A stretch of DNA of 64,000 bases from Variovorax sp037204085 (GCF_037204085.1 NZ_JBBCBW010000012.1:62001-126000), one strand, 5' to 3'. Counted from the stretch's first letter, positions 42,063 through 51,281 are shown. A program made the numbers and translations. The notes: generated by a model not told the origin, from the letters alone.

Positions 42063-42931
42063 TGGAACAACTGCTTCACCAGATCATTGCGGGGCTGGCC
42101 ACGGGCTGCGCCTATGCGCTGCTGGCGCTTTCCCTTGTCGTGGTGTACCGCTGCAGCAAGCATGTGAACTTCGCGCAAGGCGAAATGGCCACGCTTTCGG
42201 CCTATGGCGCGTTCGCCATGCTGCAGGCGGGCCTGCCGTATTGGGCGGCCTTCGTGGGTGCGCTGGCACTGTCGTTCCTGGGCGGTGCCGCCGTGGAGCG
42301 CCTGATCGTCGGCCGGCTGAAGACGGCCTCTCCGCTGGCTACGGTGGCCACGTTCATCGGTTTGTTCATGGCCATCCACAGCCTCACGGGCTATTTCTGG
42401 GGCCACGACGTGCGCGATTTTCCCAGTCCGTTCCCCGACATCTCGCTGATGGGTGGCCTCATCTCCGGCCAGCAGTTGGGCGTGATGCTGACAACGGCCT
42501 TCCTGCTGGCGGCTCTGTGGGCTTTTTTCCGCTTCACGCGTGTCGGCCTGGCCGTGCGTGCAGCCGCAATGAATCCTGATTCGGCGCAGCTCAGCGGTAT
42601 TTCCACGCTGCGCATGTTCTCGATGGGTTGGGGCATTGCGGCGATGCTGGGCGCCGTGGCCGCGCTGCTGCTGGCGCCGGTGCTGTACCTGGACCCAACC
42701 ATGATGAGTGGCGTGCTGATCTACGGCTTTGCGGCGGCTGTGCTGGGCGGCCTCAACAGCGTGCCCGGCGCCGTGGTCGGCGGGCTGGTGCTTGGGGTGC
42801 TCGAAAACCTCCTGGGCACTTACGTAGTGGGCTCACAGCTCAAGCTCACGGTCGCACTGATCGCGCTGGTTTCAATCTTGATCTGGCGGCCCCATGGTCT
42901 GTTCGGAAAGCCCAGTGCAGAAAGAGTCTGA
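42059..42931 (+). CDS. livH: Branched-chain-type ABC transporter permease (LivH type)
   Basis: A 290-residue permease with the LivH beginning LLHQIIAGLATGCAYALLAL, SKHVNFAQGEMATLSAYGAF, then a NPDSAQLSGI-type cytoplasmic loop that meets the ATPases and the ending GSQLKLTVALIALVSILIWR, PHGLFGK. About eight membrane helices are expected. It forms the pore with LivM, whose ATG comes 1 bp after this stop. Confidence 0.93.
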   Translation: MMEQLLHQIIAGLATGCAYALLALSLVVVYRCSKHVNFAQGEMATLSAYGAFAMLQAGLPYWAAFVGALALSFLGGAAVERLIVGRLKTASPLATVATFIGLFMAIHSLTGYFWGHDVRDFPSPFPDISLMGGLISGQQLGVMLTTAFLLAALWAFFRFTRVGLAVRAAAMNPDSAQLSGISTLRMFSMGWGIAAMLGAVAALLLAPVLYLDPTMMSGVLIYGFAAAVLGGLNSVPGAVVGGLVLGVLENLLGTYVVGSQLKLTVALIALVSILIWRPHGLFGKPSAERV

Positions 42932-42932
42932 C

Positions 42933-43913
42933 ATGAAGAACAGGACATGGATCTTTGTCGCCGCAGGTGTGGCGGCTGCGGCACTGCCTTTTGCGATCTC
43001 CGGTGCATCGGTCTTCCAGTTGACGCAAATGATCGGCATCGCCATCGCCTTGATCGGACTGAATGTGTTCGTGGGCTGGGTGGGCCAGCCTTCGTTGGCG
43101 CAGGGTGCGATGTTTGCATTGGGCGCGTACGTCACGGCAATGTCGTGCGGTATCGGCATGCCCTGGTGGCTCGCGCTGCCGGGCTCGGCCGTGGCGGTGG
43201 CCGCGTTTGCCTGGCTGCTGGCCGTGCCGTTGCTGCGGCTGAGTCACTCCTACCTGGCGCTGTCGACCTTTGCCCTGGCGCTTGCCATTCCGCAGGTGCT
43301 GCGTCATGGCTCGGTGTCGCCGTGGACCGGCGGGGCCACCGGGCTCCAGCTGGAGCGGCCGAAGGCGCCATCGTGGGTGCCTGCCGAACTGGGTTCCGAT
43401 GCCTGGATGTACTGGATGGCGCTGGCCATCGCGGTGCTGCTGACCGTGGTGCTCGCCAGGGCCTTTGCCGGTCGCAAAGGCCTGGAACTGCGTTCTGTGC
43501 GCGACAACCCGATTGCCGCAGCGGCGCACGGTGTGAACGTCGGTCGCGTCAAGGCAACGGCCTTCGCCTTCAGCGGCTTGTGTGCGGCACTCGGCGGCGG
43601 CCTGTATGCGTTGAACGTGCAGTACGTCAGTCCCGACAGCTTCGGTGTCTTCCTCTCGCTGACCATGCTGGTGGCACTGGTGGTCGGCGGCCCGGCCTCG
43701 ACGGTGGGGCCATGGATCGGCGCGGCGTTCATTCTGTATGTGCCGGCCTGGGCAGAGCGCGTCTCCACGGCAGCGCCCTGGGCCATTTTCGGGTTCTCGG
43801 TGTTGCTGGTCGTCTTCATTGCCCCCGGCGGCCTGGCCGGTGCCGCCCAAGCGCTGGCGCAGCGCCTGAGCTCGCGGACCACGCCCGCCACACGCCAGCG
43901 GGACCCTCATTGA
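42933..43913 (+). CDS. livM: Branched-chain-type ABC transporter permease (LivM type)
   Basis: A 326-residue permease with LivM marks: LNVFVGWVGQPSLAQGAMFA, SHSYLALSTFALALAIPQVL, RSVRDNPIAAAAHGVNVGRV (coupling loop) and ALVVGGPASTVGPWIGAAFI. The ATG at 42933 follows the livH stop directly. The upstream in-frame extension overlaps livH and is rejected. Confidence 0.92.
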   Translation: MKNRTWIFVAAGVAAAALPFAISGASVFQLTQMIGIAIALIGLNVFVGWVGQPSLAQGAMFALGAYVTAMSCGIGMPWWLALPGSAVAVAAFAWLLAVPLLRLSHSYLALSTFALALAIPQVLRHGSVSPWTGGATGLQLERPKAPSWVPAELGSDAWMYWMALAIAVLLTVVLARAFAGRKGLELRSVRDNPIAAAAHGVNVGRVKATAFAFSGLCAALGGGLYALNVQYVSPDSFGVFLSLTMLVALVVGGPASTVGPWIGAAFILYVPAWAERVSTAAPWAIFGFSVLLVVFIAPGGLAGAAQALAQRLSSRTTPATRQRDPH

Positions 43914-43955
43914 GTCCCGGTCTTCATCGCCTTCAACCACGAAAGGGACTTGCCC

Positions 43956-45164
43956 ATGTCCATGAATCGACGCACCGCACTTGCGGCCTCGGCCGCGGCG
44001 CTGAGTTTTCCGCATGCCGTTTTTGCACAGCCCAAGTACGGGCCGGGCACATCCGACAGTGAAATCCGCATCGGCTCCACCATGCCCTTCAGTGGGCCGG
44101 TTTCAGGCCTGGGCATGATGGGAAAGGCCGCGCAGGCCTACTTCGAGGAATTGAACGAAGCGGGCGGCATCAACGGCCGCAAGGTCCGGCTGATCCAGTA
44201 CGACGACGCATACAACCCCGGCAAGGCACTGGAGCTCACGCGGCGCCTGGTGGAAAGCGAGAACGTGGCGCTGATCTACCAGACGCTGGGAACCCCCAAC
44301 AACAACGCGATCCACCGCTACCTCAACGAGCGCAAAGTGCCGCAGCTGCTCGTCAACAGCGGCGCGAACAAGTGGGTGGACGCCAAGGTTGCCCCCTTTG
44401 TCGTTCCGGGCGCGCCATCCTATTCCGCCGAAGGGCGTGCGTATGCACGCTGGCTTCTGGACAACAAGCCCAATGCGAAGATCGCGGTGCTGCGCCAGAA
44501 CGACGACTTCGGCAAGGACTACCTGGACGCCATCAAGCGCGCGCTGGGTGAACGGGCCAAGGCCATGGTCGTGGCCGAGAACACCTACGAGGTAACGGAC
44601 GCAACCGTGGACTCGCAGGTCGTGGGCCTGAAGAGTACGAATGCCGACGTGTTCTTTGTGCTGTGCAACGGCAAGTTCGCGGTTCAGGCGCTGCGCAAGG
44701 CGCACGACATCGGCTGGAAGCCCCAGGTGTTCTTGCCCCTGGGCAGTTCGTCCATCCAGGCCATCATGCGACCGGCCGGCGCCGACAAGGTGGTGGGAGC
44801 CATCACCATCGCTGTGGCCAAGTCGCCTTCCGATTCGCAGTGGAACAAGGATCCCGCAATCGTCGAACTGCGGGAGTTCGCGAAGAAGCGCCTGAGCGGC
44901 CATGATCCCAATGATCAGTTGATCGCATCCGGCTACAACAGCGCTCAGATCCTGCGCGAAATACTGCGGCGAAGCGGCGATGACCTCACGCGCGAGAACA
45001 TCATGAAGCAGGCGCTGAATCTCAAGGGTTTTCGCACACCCATCATGCTGCCCGGCGTGCAGCTGAGCACCCAGCCGAACCAGCACGAGCTCTACGAAAA
45101 GCTGTGGCTGCAGCGCTTCGACGGCGAGACCTGGAAACCCTTCGGTGAACCCCTGGCCGTGTAA
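43956..45164 (+). CDS. livK: Branched-chain-type ABC transporter substrate-binding protein (LivK type)
   Basis: A 402-residue periplasmic binding protein with an export signal containing two arginines (MNRRTALAASAAALSFPHAV, FA). The mature domain is type-I binding protein fold: GSTMPFSGPVSGLGMMGKAA, EAGGINGRKVRLIQYDDAYN, VALIYQTLGTPNNNAIHRYL and IAVLRQNDDFGKDYLDAIKR. In this subfamily ligands are often aromatic acids as well as amino acids. Placement between the oxygenase and the dehydrogenase suggests that the ligand is the oxygenase substrate. ATG at 43956 follows GAAAGGGA. Confidence 0.9.
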   Translation: MSMNRRTALAASAAALSFPHAVFAQPKYGPGTSDSEIRIGSTMPFSGPVSGLGMMGKAAQAYFEELNEAGGINGRKVRLIQYDDAYNPGKALELTRRLVESENVALIYQTLGTPNNNAIHRYLNERKVPQLLVNSGANKWVDAKVAPFVVPGAPSYSAEGRAYARWLLDNKPNAKIAVLRQNDDFGKDYLDAIKRALGERAKAMVVAENTYEVTDATVDSQVVGLKSTNADVFFVLCNGKFAVQALRKAHDIGWKPQVFLPLGSSSIQAIMRPAGADKVVGAITIAVAKSPSDSQWNKDPAIVELREFAKKRLSGHDPNDQLIASGYNSAQILREILRRSGDDLTRENIMKQALNLKGFRTPIMLPGVQLSTQPNQHELYEKLWLQRFDGETWKPFGEPLAV

Positions 45165-45198
45165 GCGGCCCTTCTTCTGCCTGACCCCGGATTCAGCG

Positions 45199-46665
45199 AT
45201 GTCCACACCCACCCCTCAACTGCCTCCCCTGAAACTGTTCATCAACGGTGAATGGGTCGACGCCCAATCGGGCGCGACTCTGAGCACCGTCAATCCCGCA
45301 ACCGGCCAGCCCATCGCCCAGGTGGCCTCGGCCGACGCGCGGGATGTCGACTCGGCCGTGCGCAGCGCGCGTGCTGCCTTTGAAAAGGGCCCCTGGGCCA
45401 AGGCACCGCCGATGGCCCGATCACGCGTGCTCACGCGCATCGCCGACATGATCGAGGCCCGCGGCGAGGAACTTGCCGCACTTGAATCCCTGGACAACGG
45501 CAAGCCCGTGTCGGCCGCTCGCATGGCGGACATACCCTCCGCCGCCAATGTGTTCCGCTACATGGCGGGCTGGGCCACGCGGATGGAAGGGGAGCAGCTT
45601 CCGCTGGCGGGCCGCCCCCAGAGCCAGTTCCTTGCCTACACCCAGCGCGACCCCATCGGCGTGGTTGGCCAGATCGTGCCCTGGAACTTCCCCTTGTTGA
45701 TGGCGGCGTGGAAGGTTGCGCCGGCCCTGGCTTTCGGTTGTGCGTCCATTCTCAAGCCTGCCGAGCAGACGCCGCTGACCGCTGCGGCGCTGGTGGCCAT
45801 CGCGCACGAGGCCGGCGTGCCACCCGGGCAGCTCAACCTGATCCAAGGCCTGGGCCACACGTCGGGCGCCGCCATCGTGGCGCACCCTGACGTCGACAAG
45901 ATCGCGTTCACGGGGTCCACCGAGGTCGGCAAGATGATCGTGCGCTCGGGCTCCGATACGCTCAAGCGCATTTCGTTGGAACTGGGCGGCAAGTCACCCG
46001 TCATCGTCATGGCCGACGCGGATCTGGATGCCGCTGTGAAGGGCGCAGCACATGCGATCTTCTTCAACCAGGGGCAGGTCTGCACGGCCGGTTCGCGCCT
46101 GTACGTGCATGAGTCGATCTATGGCAAATTCGTGGAGCGGCTTGCGGCCGTGGCGTCAGCGCTCAAGATCGGGCCCGGCCTTGATCCCGACACGCAGATC
46201 GGCCCGCTGGTGTCCGATGAGCAATTGCAGCGTGTAGCCGGCTACGTTGCCATTGGCAGGAAGGAGGGCGCCGGTGTCGCGGTCGGCGGCGAGGCGGTCG
46301 GCGGGCCAGGCTACTTCTATCGGCCAACCATTCTCACGGATGTGCGGCAGTCGATGCGGGTCGTACAGGAGGAGATCTTCGGCCCGGTCCTGGTCGCTAC
46401 GCGCTTCAGGGAAGTGGATGAGGTAGTGGCCCACGCCAACAACAGCGTATATGGGCTGGCCGCCAGCATCTGGACGCGAGACGTCTCGCGCGCACACGCG
46501 GTGGCCCGTGCCGTGCAAGCCGGCACGGTGTGGATCAACTGCCACCACGTGATGGACGCAGCGATGCCCTTCGGCGGCTACAAACAATCGGGCTGGGGGC
46601 GAGAGATGGGATCTGCCGCGCTGGAGATGTACACCGAGTCAAAAGCCGTTTGTATCCAGCTCTGA
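45199..46665 (+). CDS. NAD(P)-dependent aldehyde dehydrogenase
   Basis: A 488-residue class-3 aldehyde dehydrogenase of the phenylacetaldehyde/betaine aldehyde type. Catalytic Cys295 is in FFNQGQVCTAGSRLYVH and general base Glu261 in SLELGGKSPVIV. Coenzyme contacts include IVPWNFPLLMAAWKVAPALA and KIAFTGSTEVGK. The start at 45199 lies 34 bp after the binding-protein stop. It would oxidise the aldehyde released by the cleavage oxygenase to a carboxylic acid; this is inferred from context. Confidence 0.92.
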   Translation: MSTPTPQLPPLKLFINGEWVDAQSGATLSTVNPATGQPIAQVASADARDVDSAVRSARAAFEKGPWAKAPPMARSRVLTRIADMIEARGEELAALESLDNGKPVSAARMADIPSAANVFRYMAGWATRMEGEQLPLAGRPQSQFLAYTQRDPIGVVGQIVPWNFPLLMAAWKVAPALAFGCASILKPAEQTPLTAAALVAIAHEAGVPPGQLNLIQGLGHTSGAAIVAHPDVDKIAFTGSTEVGKMIVRSGSDTLKRISLELGGKSPVIVMADADLDAAVKGAAHAIFFNQGQVCTAGSRLYVHESIYGKFVERLAAVASALKIGPGLDPDTQIGPLVSDEQLQRVAGYVAIGRKEGAGVAVGGEAVGGPGYFYRPTILTDVRQSMRVVQEEIFGPVLVATRFREVDEVVAHANNSVYGLAASIWTRDVSRAHAVARAVQAGTVWINCHHVMDAAMPFGGYKQSGWGREMGSAALEMYTESKAVCIQL

Positions 46666-46751
46666 AAATGCGGGCCAATCGGCATTACCGCCTCGCCGTC
46701 CTTGGCCAGTCGATGGAAATCGTGTTTTCTTCGGCGCAATGTTTGTGCAAA

Positions 46752-47813
46752 TTACGTCTTTGAGGTCGCCGATAGAACCCGACGGATCTGGACGGAATGT
46801 GCCGCGCTTCGTGTTCCGCCGAACGGCTGCATCGATCCATCGGCGTCCCGGGCTCTCGCGACGATGCTCACCAAGCCGGGCGTTCGCGGCAGCGCAAGCG
46901 TCGCCGCGAACTGCTGCCACTCGAATTCCCGGCGCGGCCGGACCTCGGCCTCAAGCCATGTCGCCTCGCCATCAGCGCTGAGTGCCACGCCGCCGATCCC
47001 GTTGTTGCTCCAGGCCCAACCCTTGACTTCCACATCATCTGTGGAGATGGTGTCGCCGGGTGCCGGATGGGTGATCATCGAATTGGGCTCGACAGCCCAC
47101 ACCGGCTCTCGAACGACTTCGCCTTCGTGTTCCTTGTCGCGGTTGTACCAGAGGGTAGTGAAAGGGGAGTCCGCACGCTTGCCTTGGACCGACAGCCGGC
47201 AGAGCCATTTCGTCATGTTGGTGCCGAACCAGCCTGGAACCACCAGGCGAACCGGGCCGCCCCGCTCGCGCGTCAGGGGTGCGCCATTCATCTCGTAAGC
47301 CACGAGCACCTCATGAGACAGCGCCTTCGAGAGCGGCAGATCCTTGCGATACCGATTCATCGTGCGGCCACCGAACTCGCCGCTGTCCAGGCCGTCCGAC
47401 CAGACATGGGTGGCACCCGGCCCGAGTTGCGCTTGCTCGAGCAGCACAGCCAGCGGCACGCCGGTCCAGCGGACGTTGCCTACGCGCCAGAGGTTGCGGT
47501 CGGCCGGTACCAGTGGGCTACCGAAGCACTCGTGAAAGGCTGTGACTGAGACGGAAGGCAGCCGCCTGAGATCGTCCAGCCCGATCGAAAAAGGCTTGCG
47601 GACGAGCCCGTCCACTTGCAGCCGCCAGCGCTTGGCGTCGACTTCGACGGAGCCCATGTGGATGGTCTCGAAGAGCTGTGCATCGGAGGTGATGAAGTCG
47701 CGCAGCGCCGCAGGGGCGGGTGGCGGCTTCAGATGGAATCCGGGAGACTGGCCAATGACCACCGAACGTTCCGCGCCTTCAGGCAGCGGTGGCAGGAAAG
47801 CCGAGCTATTCAT
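46752..47813 (-). CDS. Cytosolic sulfite-oxidase-like molybdoenzyme
   Basis: A 353-residue protein with the sulfite oxidase Mo-cofactor domain (Cys96 in VTAFHECFGSPLVP, then RWTGVPLAVLLEQAQLGPGA and RERGGPVRLVVPGWFGTNMTKW) and the C-terminal Mo-co dimerisation domain (about 245-350; VEVKGWAWSNNGIGGVALSA). No signal peptide is seen, unlike plant-type bacterial sulfite dehydrogenases, which are exported. Its start overlaps the nitrilase stop by 8 bp, so they form one operon. Substrate could be sulfite or another small oxyanion or N-oxide. Confidence 0.85.
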   Translation of the reverse strand: MNSSAFLPPLPEGAERSVVIGQSPGFHLKPPPAPAALRDFITSDAQLFETIHMGSVEVDAKRWRLQVDGLVRKPFSIGLDDLRRLPSVSVTAFHECFGSPLVPADRNLWRVGNVRWTGVPLAVLLEQAQLGPGATHVWSDGLDSGEFGGRTMNRYRKDLPLSKALSHEVLVAYEMNGAPLTRERGGPVRLVVPGWFGTNMTKWLCRLSVQGKRADSPFTTLWYNRDKEHEGEVVREPVWAVEPNSMITHPAPGDTISTDDVEVKGWAWSNNGIGGVALSADGEATWLEAEVRPRREFEWQQFAATLALPRTPGLVSIVARARDADGSMQPFGGTRSAAHSVQIRRVLSATSKT

Positions 47814-48846
47814 CCAGCACCCCGGCGGTCACCTCGTCGTCGAGCAGCCGCGGAAACTGCGGATCGGACGGCCCCGACCACACGACCGGCTCGTGGCGGC
47901 GGCGTTCAACACCCAGAGAGAAGACGTCGAACCGGTTGTAGTAGCCCACCACGTCATGGAACTGCTTCGGCTCGATGCACTTGTTGAGGTCGAACTCGGC
48001 GTAGGCGATCCCTTCCTCGTTCTGGAGCGTGTCGCCGATCTGGGTACCGGTCGGGTCCACGAACATCGACACGCCGCGCGGCGTGCCGTCGACCACTTCC
48101 GCCACTGCCGGATCGCGATCCACCAGGACGTCGCGCATCGCCTTGTCCATGAAGCTCGCGCAGATGATTCCGAACGCCTTGGCTTCGAACGAATGGGCGG
48201 ACGCCCGAATGCGGTTTGCCGCTACGTTGTCGAAGTTTCCGCCTCCGGACGGCCTGCGCGTGGGCCACATCGGCGGCCAGCTGGAGACATGAATCTGCTC
48301 CGCCTGCGCCATGAGCGAGAAGCGTGCGAGCGGGTTGGTGTTCTCGCCGCAGATCAAGCCGCCGATGCGCCCGAAACGCGTGTCGGCAACTCGCAGTCCC
48401 TGTCCGTCTCCCGCCGCCCAGACCAGTTTCTCGTAGAAGGTCGGCACCAGCTTGCGATGATGGTTGAGCAACTCGCCCGTCTCGCCGATCAGGATGTTCG
48501 AGTTCCAGATGCAGCCGGCGCTCACGGTGCTGCGTTCGCTGATGCCCATCGACACGCACACGCCAAAGCGCTTGGCGGCTGCGGCAATCAAGGCCACCTC
48601 GGGCCCCGGCACGTAGACGCTGTTCTCGACCATGGCCTCGAACAGATCGTGGTTGTAGATGGGCGCCCACAGGGCCGCCCAGACGGGGAACGCCGGAATG
48701 TAGGTTTCGGGGAACGCGATCACCTGCGCGCCATGAAGGGCGGCCTCCTTGATGATGGACACGGCCTTTTCGGTCGTGGCGGTCTTGTCGAGCAGCACCG
48801 GCGCTGCGTGGGCGGCGGCAACCTTCACCCGGGGCAATGAACTCAT
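47806..48846 (-). CDS. Nitrilase (carbon-nitrogen hydrolase)
   Basis: A 346-residue nitrilase of the aliphatic/arylacetonitrilase branch that turns nitriles into acids and ammonia. The catalytic triad is visible: Glu47 (AFPETYIPAFP), Lys132 (HHRKLVPTFYEKLVW) and Cys166 (GGLICGENTNPLARFSL). The length and the CGENTNP motif set it apart from amidases of the same fold. The ATG at 48846 is the family start; an upstream frame to 49029 has no support. It is divergent from an NrtABD-type importer. Plant nitriles are possible substrates in a rhizosphere organism. Confidence 0.92.
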   Translation of the reverse strand: MSSLPRVKVAAAHAAPVLLDKTATTEKAVSIIKEAALHGAQVIAFPETYIPAFPVWAALWAPIYNHDLFEAMVENSVYVPGPEVALIAAAAKRFGVCVSMGISERSTVSAGCIWNSNILIGETGELLNHHRKLVPTFYEKLVWAAGDGQGLRVADTRFGRIGGLICGENTNPLARFSLMAQAEQIHVSSWPPMWPTRRPSGGGNFDNVAANRIRASAHSFEAKAFGIICASFMDKAMRDVLVDRDPAVAEVVDGTPRGVSMFVDPTGTQIGDTLQNEEGIAYAEFDLNKCIEPKQFHDVVGYYNRFDVFSLGVERRRHEPVVWSGPSDPQFPRLLDDEVTAGVLDE

Positions 48847-48913
48847 GTCAGGTACTCGCTGTGCGTTGCTGAGGCCCACAGGATAGTTGCCGGCATGGCC
48901 GCGGAAGTACCCG

Positions 48914-48939
48914 AAAAACGCAACCGCAGGTGCGTTTTT
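48914..48939. terminator. Terminator-like hairpin in the divergent gap before nrtA
   Basis: AAAAACGCA (48914-48922) and TGCGTTTTT (48931-48939) pair perfectly over an 8-nt loop. The right arm ends in T5, and the left arm gives T5 for the other strand. It lies 130 bp before the nrtA start and 68 bp before the nitrilase start, where a leader attenuator could act. Confidence 0.55.
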
Positions 48940-49068
48940 GCCGGCTCCTCGAGTCGATGCAGGATCTGCGCACAGAGGGTTGCGAATTTCCCGGCGGCTA
49001 TTTGCACGGAACATGCTCACTATTGCCATGTCGCGGACCTGGTCCGCTCAATCCAGCCTGGAGGCCCC

Positions 49069-50427
49069 ATGGACCCATCGCACGAGTATGTTCGCCTTTC
49101 CCGCACCGGCCCCTGCGCATGCGGCAGTACCCACAGTGACGATGAGGAGTGCCTCGCGGAGAACGCGCCCGCGAATTCCGGCGACGCGCTGGCCGGCGCC
49201 ATGGCCCAGGGCATGCTGCACGGCCTCTTTCCCGAGCGCGGCCTGCGCCGAGCCTTCGTCAAGACGCTGGGGAGGGCGGGGGCGCTGGCCGCACTCACGG
49301 CGCTCACGCCGCTGACCCAGCTTGCCGCCGTCGCGCAGGAGCGCAACAAGGGTGCGCCGGAGAAGAAGCGGCTCGCCGTGGGATTCCTGCCCATCACCTG
49401 CGCGACGCCGCTGATCTATGCGGAGCAGCTCGGGCTTTTTCCGCGCGAGGGCCTGGAACTGAGCCTGCAAAAAATCGCCGGAATCGCGCTGATTCGAGAC
49501 AAGATGGTCAACGGGGAACTGGACATCTCCCAGCAGGTGATGCCCGTTGCGCTGGCCATGTCCGCCGGCATCGGCGGCGCTCCCATTCCGGCCCGCGTGT
49601 TGACCGTGCTCAACCAGAACGGCAACTCGCTGGTCCTTGCGATGAAGCACAAGGACAACCGCGACCCGAAGAACTGGAAGGGATTCAAGTTTGCAGTGCC
49701 GTTCGAGCAATCGCACCAGATGCTCCAGCTGCGCCACTATCTCGCGTCGGCGGGGCTGGATGCGGACCGGGACGTCTCCTACCGCGTCGTTCCTCCGTCC
49801 GAGTATGTTTCCAACCTCCGGGTCGGCAACATCGACGGCTTCTTCGGCGGCGAACCGGGCGGCCAACGCGCCGTGTACGAAGGTGCGGGCTTCATTCACC
49901 TGGTTTCGAGCGAGATCTGGCCGGAGCATCCTTGCTGCTCGGTGACCGCAACCGAGGCCTGGATCAAGGCTCATCCCAACAGCTTCATGGCCGCATACCG
50001 CGCGATCATCGCGGCGAGCCTGCATGTGTCCGAGCCTGCCAACCGCACGGGAATGGCCAAGATCCTTGCACAGCCGCAATATCTCAACCAACCCGAAACC
50101 GTCGTGGACCAGGTCCTCACCGGCAGGTATGCCGATGGCCTGGGCAACGTGAAGACGCTGCCGCGCCGCATCGACTTCCAGCCTTTCCCGCACTACTCGA
50201 GCGCGGTGTGGCTTCTGACCCAGATGCGCCGATGGAACATGATCAAGGAGGACCTGGACTACAAAGGCCTTGCCCGACAGGTGATGCTGGCCACCGATGC
50301 AAAGCGCCTCATCGAGGAGCGCGGCGGCAGGGCGCCCGAGGTCGGGTTCCGCAAGGAAACCATTCTGGGCAAGAGCTTCGACTCCGACCACCCCGCCGAA
50401 TACCTGAAGTCGCTGGGCAGGGCCTGA
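49069..50427 (+). CDS. Nitrate/sulfonate-type ABC transporter binding protein (NrtA/CmpA family)
   Basis: A 452-residue binding protein of the NrtA/CmpA group: LAVGFLPITCATPLIYAEQL, LFPREGLELSLQKIAG, GELDISQQVMPVALAMSAGI and FFGGEPGGQRAVYEGAGF. The export signal is of Tat type (LRRAFVKTLGRAGALAALTA) but begins only at residue 59, after an unusual N-terminal segment containing GPCACGSTHSDDEECL (Cys16, 18, 28). ATG at 49069 follows GGAGG. The ligand may be nitrate, nitrite, cyanate or a sulfonate. The next two genes supply permease and ATPase. Confidence 0.87.
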   Translation: MDPSHEYVRLSRTGPCACGSTHSDDEECLAENAPANSGDALAGAMAQGMLHGLFPERGLRRAFVKTLGRAGALAALTALTPLTQLAAVAQERNKGAPEKKRLAVGFLPITCATPLIYAEQLGLFPREGLELSLQKIAGIALIRDKMVNGELDISQQVMPVALAMSAGIGGAPIPARVLTVLNQNGNSLVLAMKHKDNRDPKNWKGFKFAVPFEQSHQMLQLRHYLASAGLDADRDVSYRVVPPSEYVSNLRVGNIDGFFGGEPGGQRAVYEGAGFIHLVSSEIWPEHPCCSVTATEAWIKAHPNSFMAAYRAIIAASLHVSEPANRTGMAKILAQPQYLNQPETVVDQVLTGRYADGLGNVKTLPRRIDFQPFPHYSSAVWLLTQMRRWNMIKEDLDYKGLARQVMLATDAKRLIEERGGRAPEVGFRKETILGKSFDSDHPAEYLKSLGRA

Positions 50428-50429
50428 CC

Positions 50430-51281
50430 ATGCAGAGTGCGATCTCGAATTCACGCTCCTGGCTGGCCACCTTGGCAATCGGCCTGCTCTTGCTGGCCGC
50501 CTGGCAGATGCTCGCCTCCAACGGGGGCGGCAGCGCGCCGGCCGAGCTTTCAGACTACGACAAGCTGATGGGCAAGAGCCCCGGCGCGTCGGTGGAGCGC
50601 TCGGCCATTCCGACGCCCGTCGACGTGTTCAAGCGCGCCGGCGAACTGTTCGCGGATCCATTCCGCCGCAACGGCGAGAACGACCTGGGCATTGCCTGGC
50701 ACCTGCTTGACTCGCTCAGGCGCGTGTTCACCGGCTACGCCCTGGCCGTGCTGGTCGGCGTTCCGTTGGGCTTCTTGCTGGGACTGGTTCCATGGCTCGG
50801 CCAGGCGCTGAATCCCTTCATCCAGCTGCTGCGGCCCGTCTCGCCCATGGCTTGGATGCCGCTCGCGCTCTACACGCTGAAGGACAGCGGCGCCTCGGCG
50901 ATCTTCATCATCTTCATCTGTTCGATCTGGCCCATCCTGATCAATACCCTGTACAGCACAGCGAGCGTGCGCCAGGACTGGACCAATGTCGGCCGCGTGA
51001 TCGGACTCACGCCCATGGAGCGCGCGCGCAAGATCGTCTTTCCGGCGGCGGTTCCCATGATCCTCACGGGCATGCGCATTTCGATCGGCATCGCGTGGCT
51101 GGTGATCGTGGCGGCGGAAATGGTGGTGGGCCAGAGCGGTATCGGCTTCTTCGTCTGGAACGAATGGAACAACCTGCAGATCTCCAGCATCATCGTCGCC
51201 ATCGTGATGATCGGCATCGTCGGCCTGGTGCTCGACCAGTTGCTCGGCGCATTGATGAAGCAGCTGAGCTTCCGCGAATGA
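50430..51281 (+). CDS. ABC transporter permease (NrtB/SsuC family)
   Basis: A 283-residue permease with an N-terminal helix (WLATLAIGLLLLAAWQMLA), a periplasmic segment and the BPD transport core: DSLRRVFTGYALAVLVGVPL, LLRPVSPMAWMPLALYTLKD and the coupling loop NVGRVIGLTPMERARKIVFP, AAVPMILTGMRISIGIAWLV. It starts 2 bp after nrtA and overlaps the ATPase start (ATGA). It imports whatever the NrtA-like protein binds. Confidence 0.92.
   Translation: MQSAISNSRSWLATLAIGLLLLAAWQMLASNGGGSAPAELSDYDKLMGKSPGASVERSAIPTPVDVFKRAGELFADPFRRNGENDLGIAWHLLDSLRRVFTGYALAVLVGVPLGFLLGLVPWLGQALNPFIQLLRPVSPMAWMPLALYTLKDSGASAIFIIFICSIWPILINTLYSTASVRQDWTNVGRVIGLTPMERARKIVFPAAVPMILTGMRISIGIAWLVIVAAEMVVGQSGIGFFVWNEWNNLQISSIIVAIVMIGIVGLVLDQLLGALMKQLSFRE

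Noticed and set aside
46666..46751. Terminator between the aldehyde dehydrogenase and sulfite-oxidase-like genes
   Set aside because: Only a 6-bp GGCCAA/TTGGCC pair with a loop of more than 20 nt was found, which is too weak to call.
49149..50429. Upstream extension of the NrtB-like permease frame
   Set aside because: It overlaps the NrtA-like gene out of frame and is Arg-rich without motifs. The permease starts at 50430.
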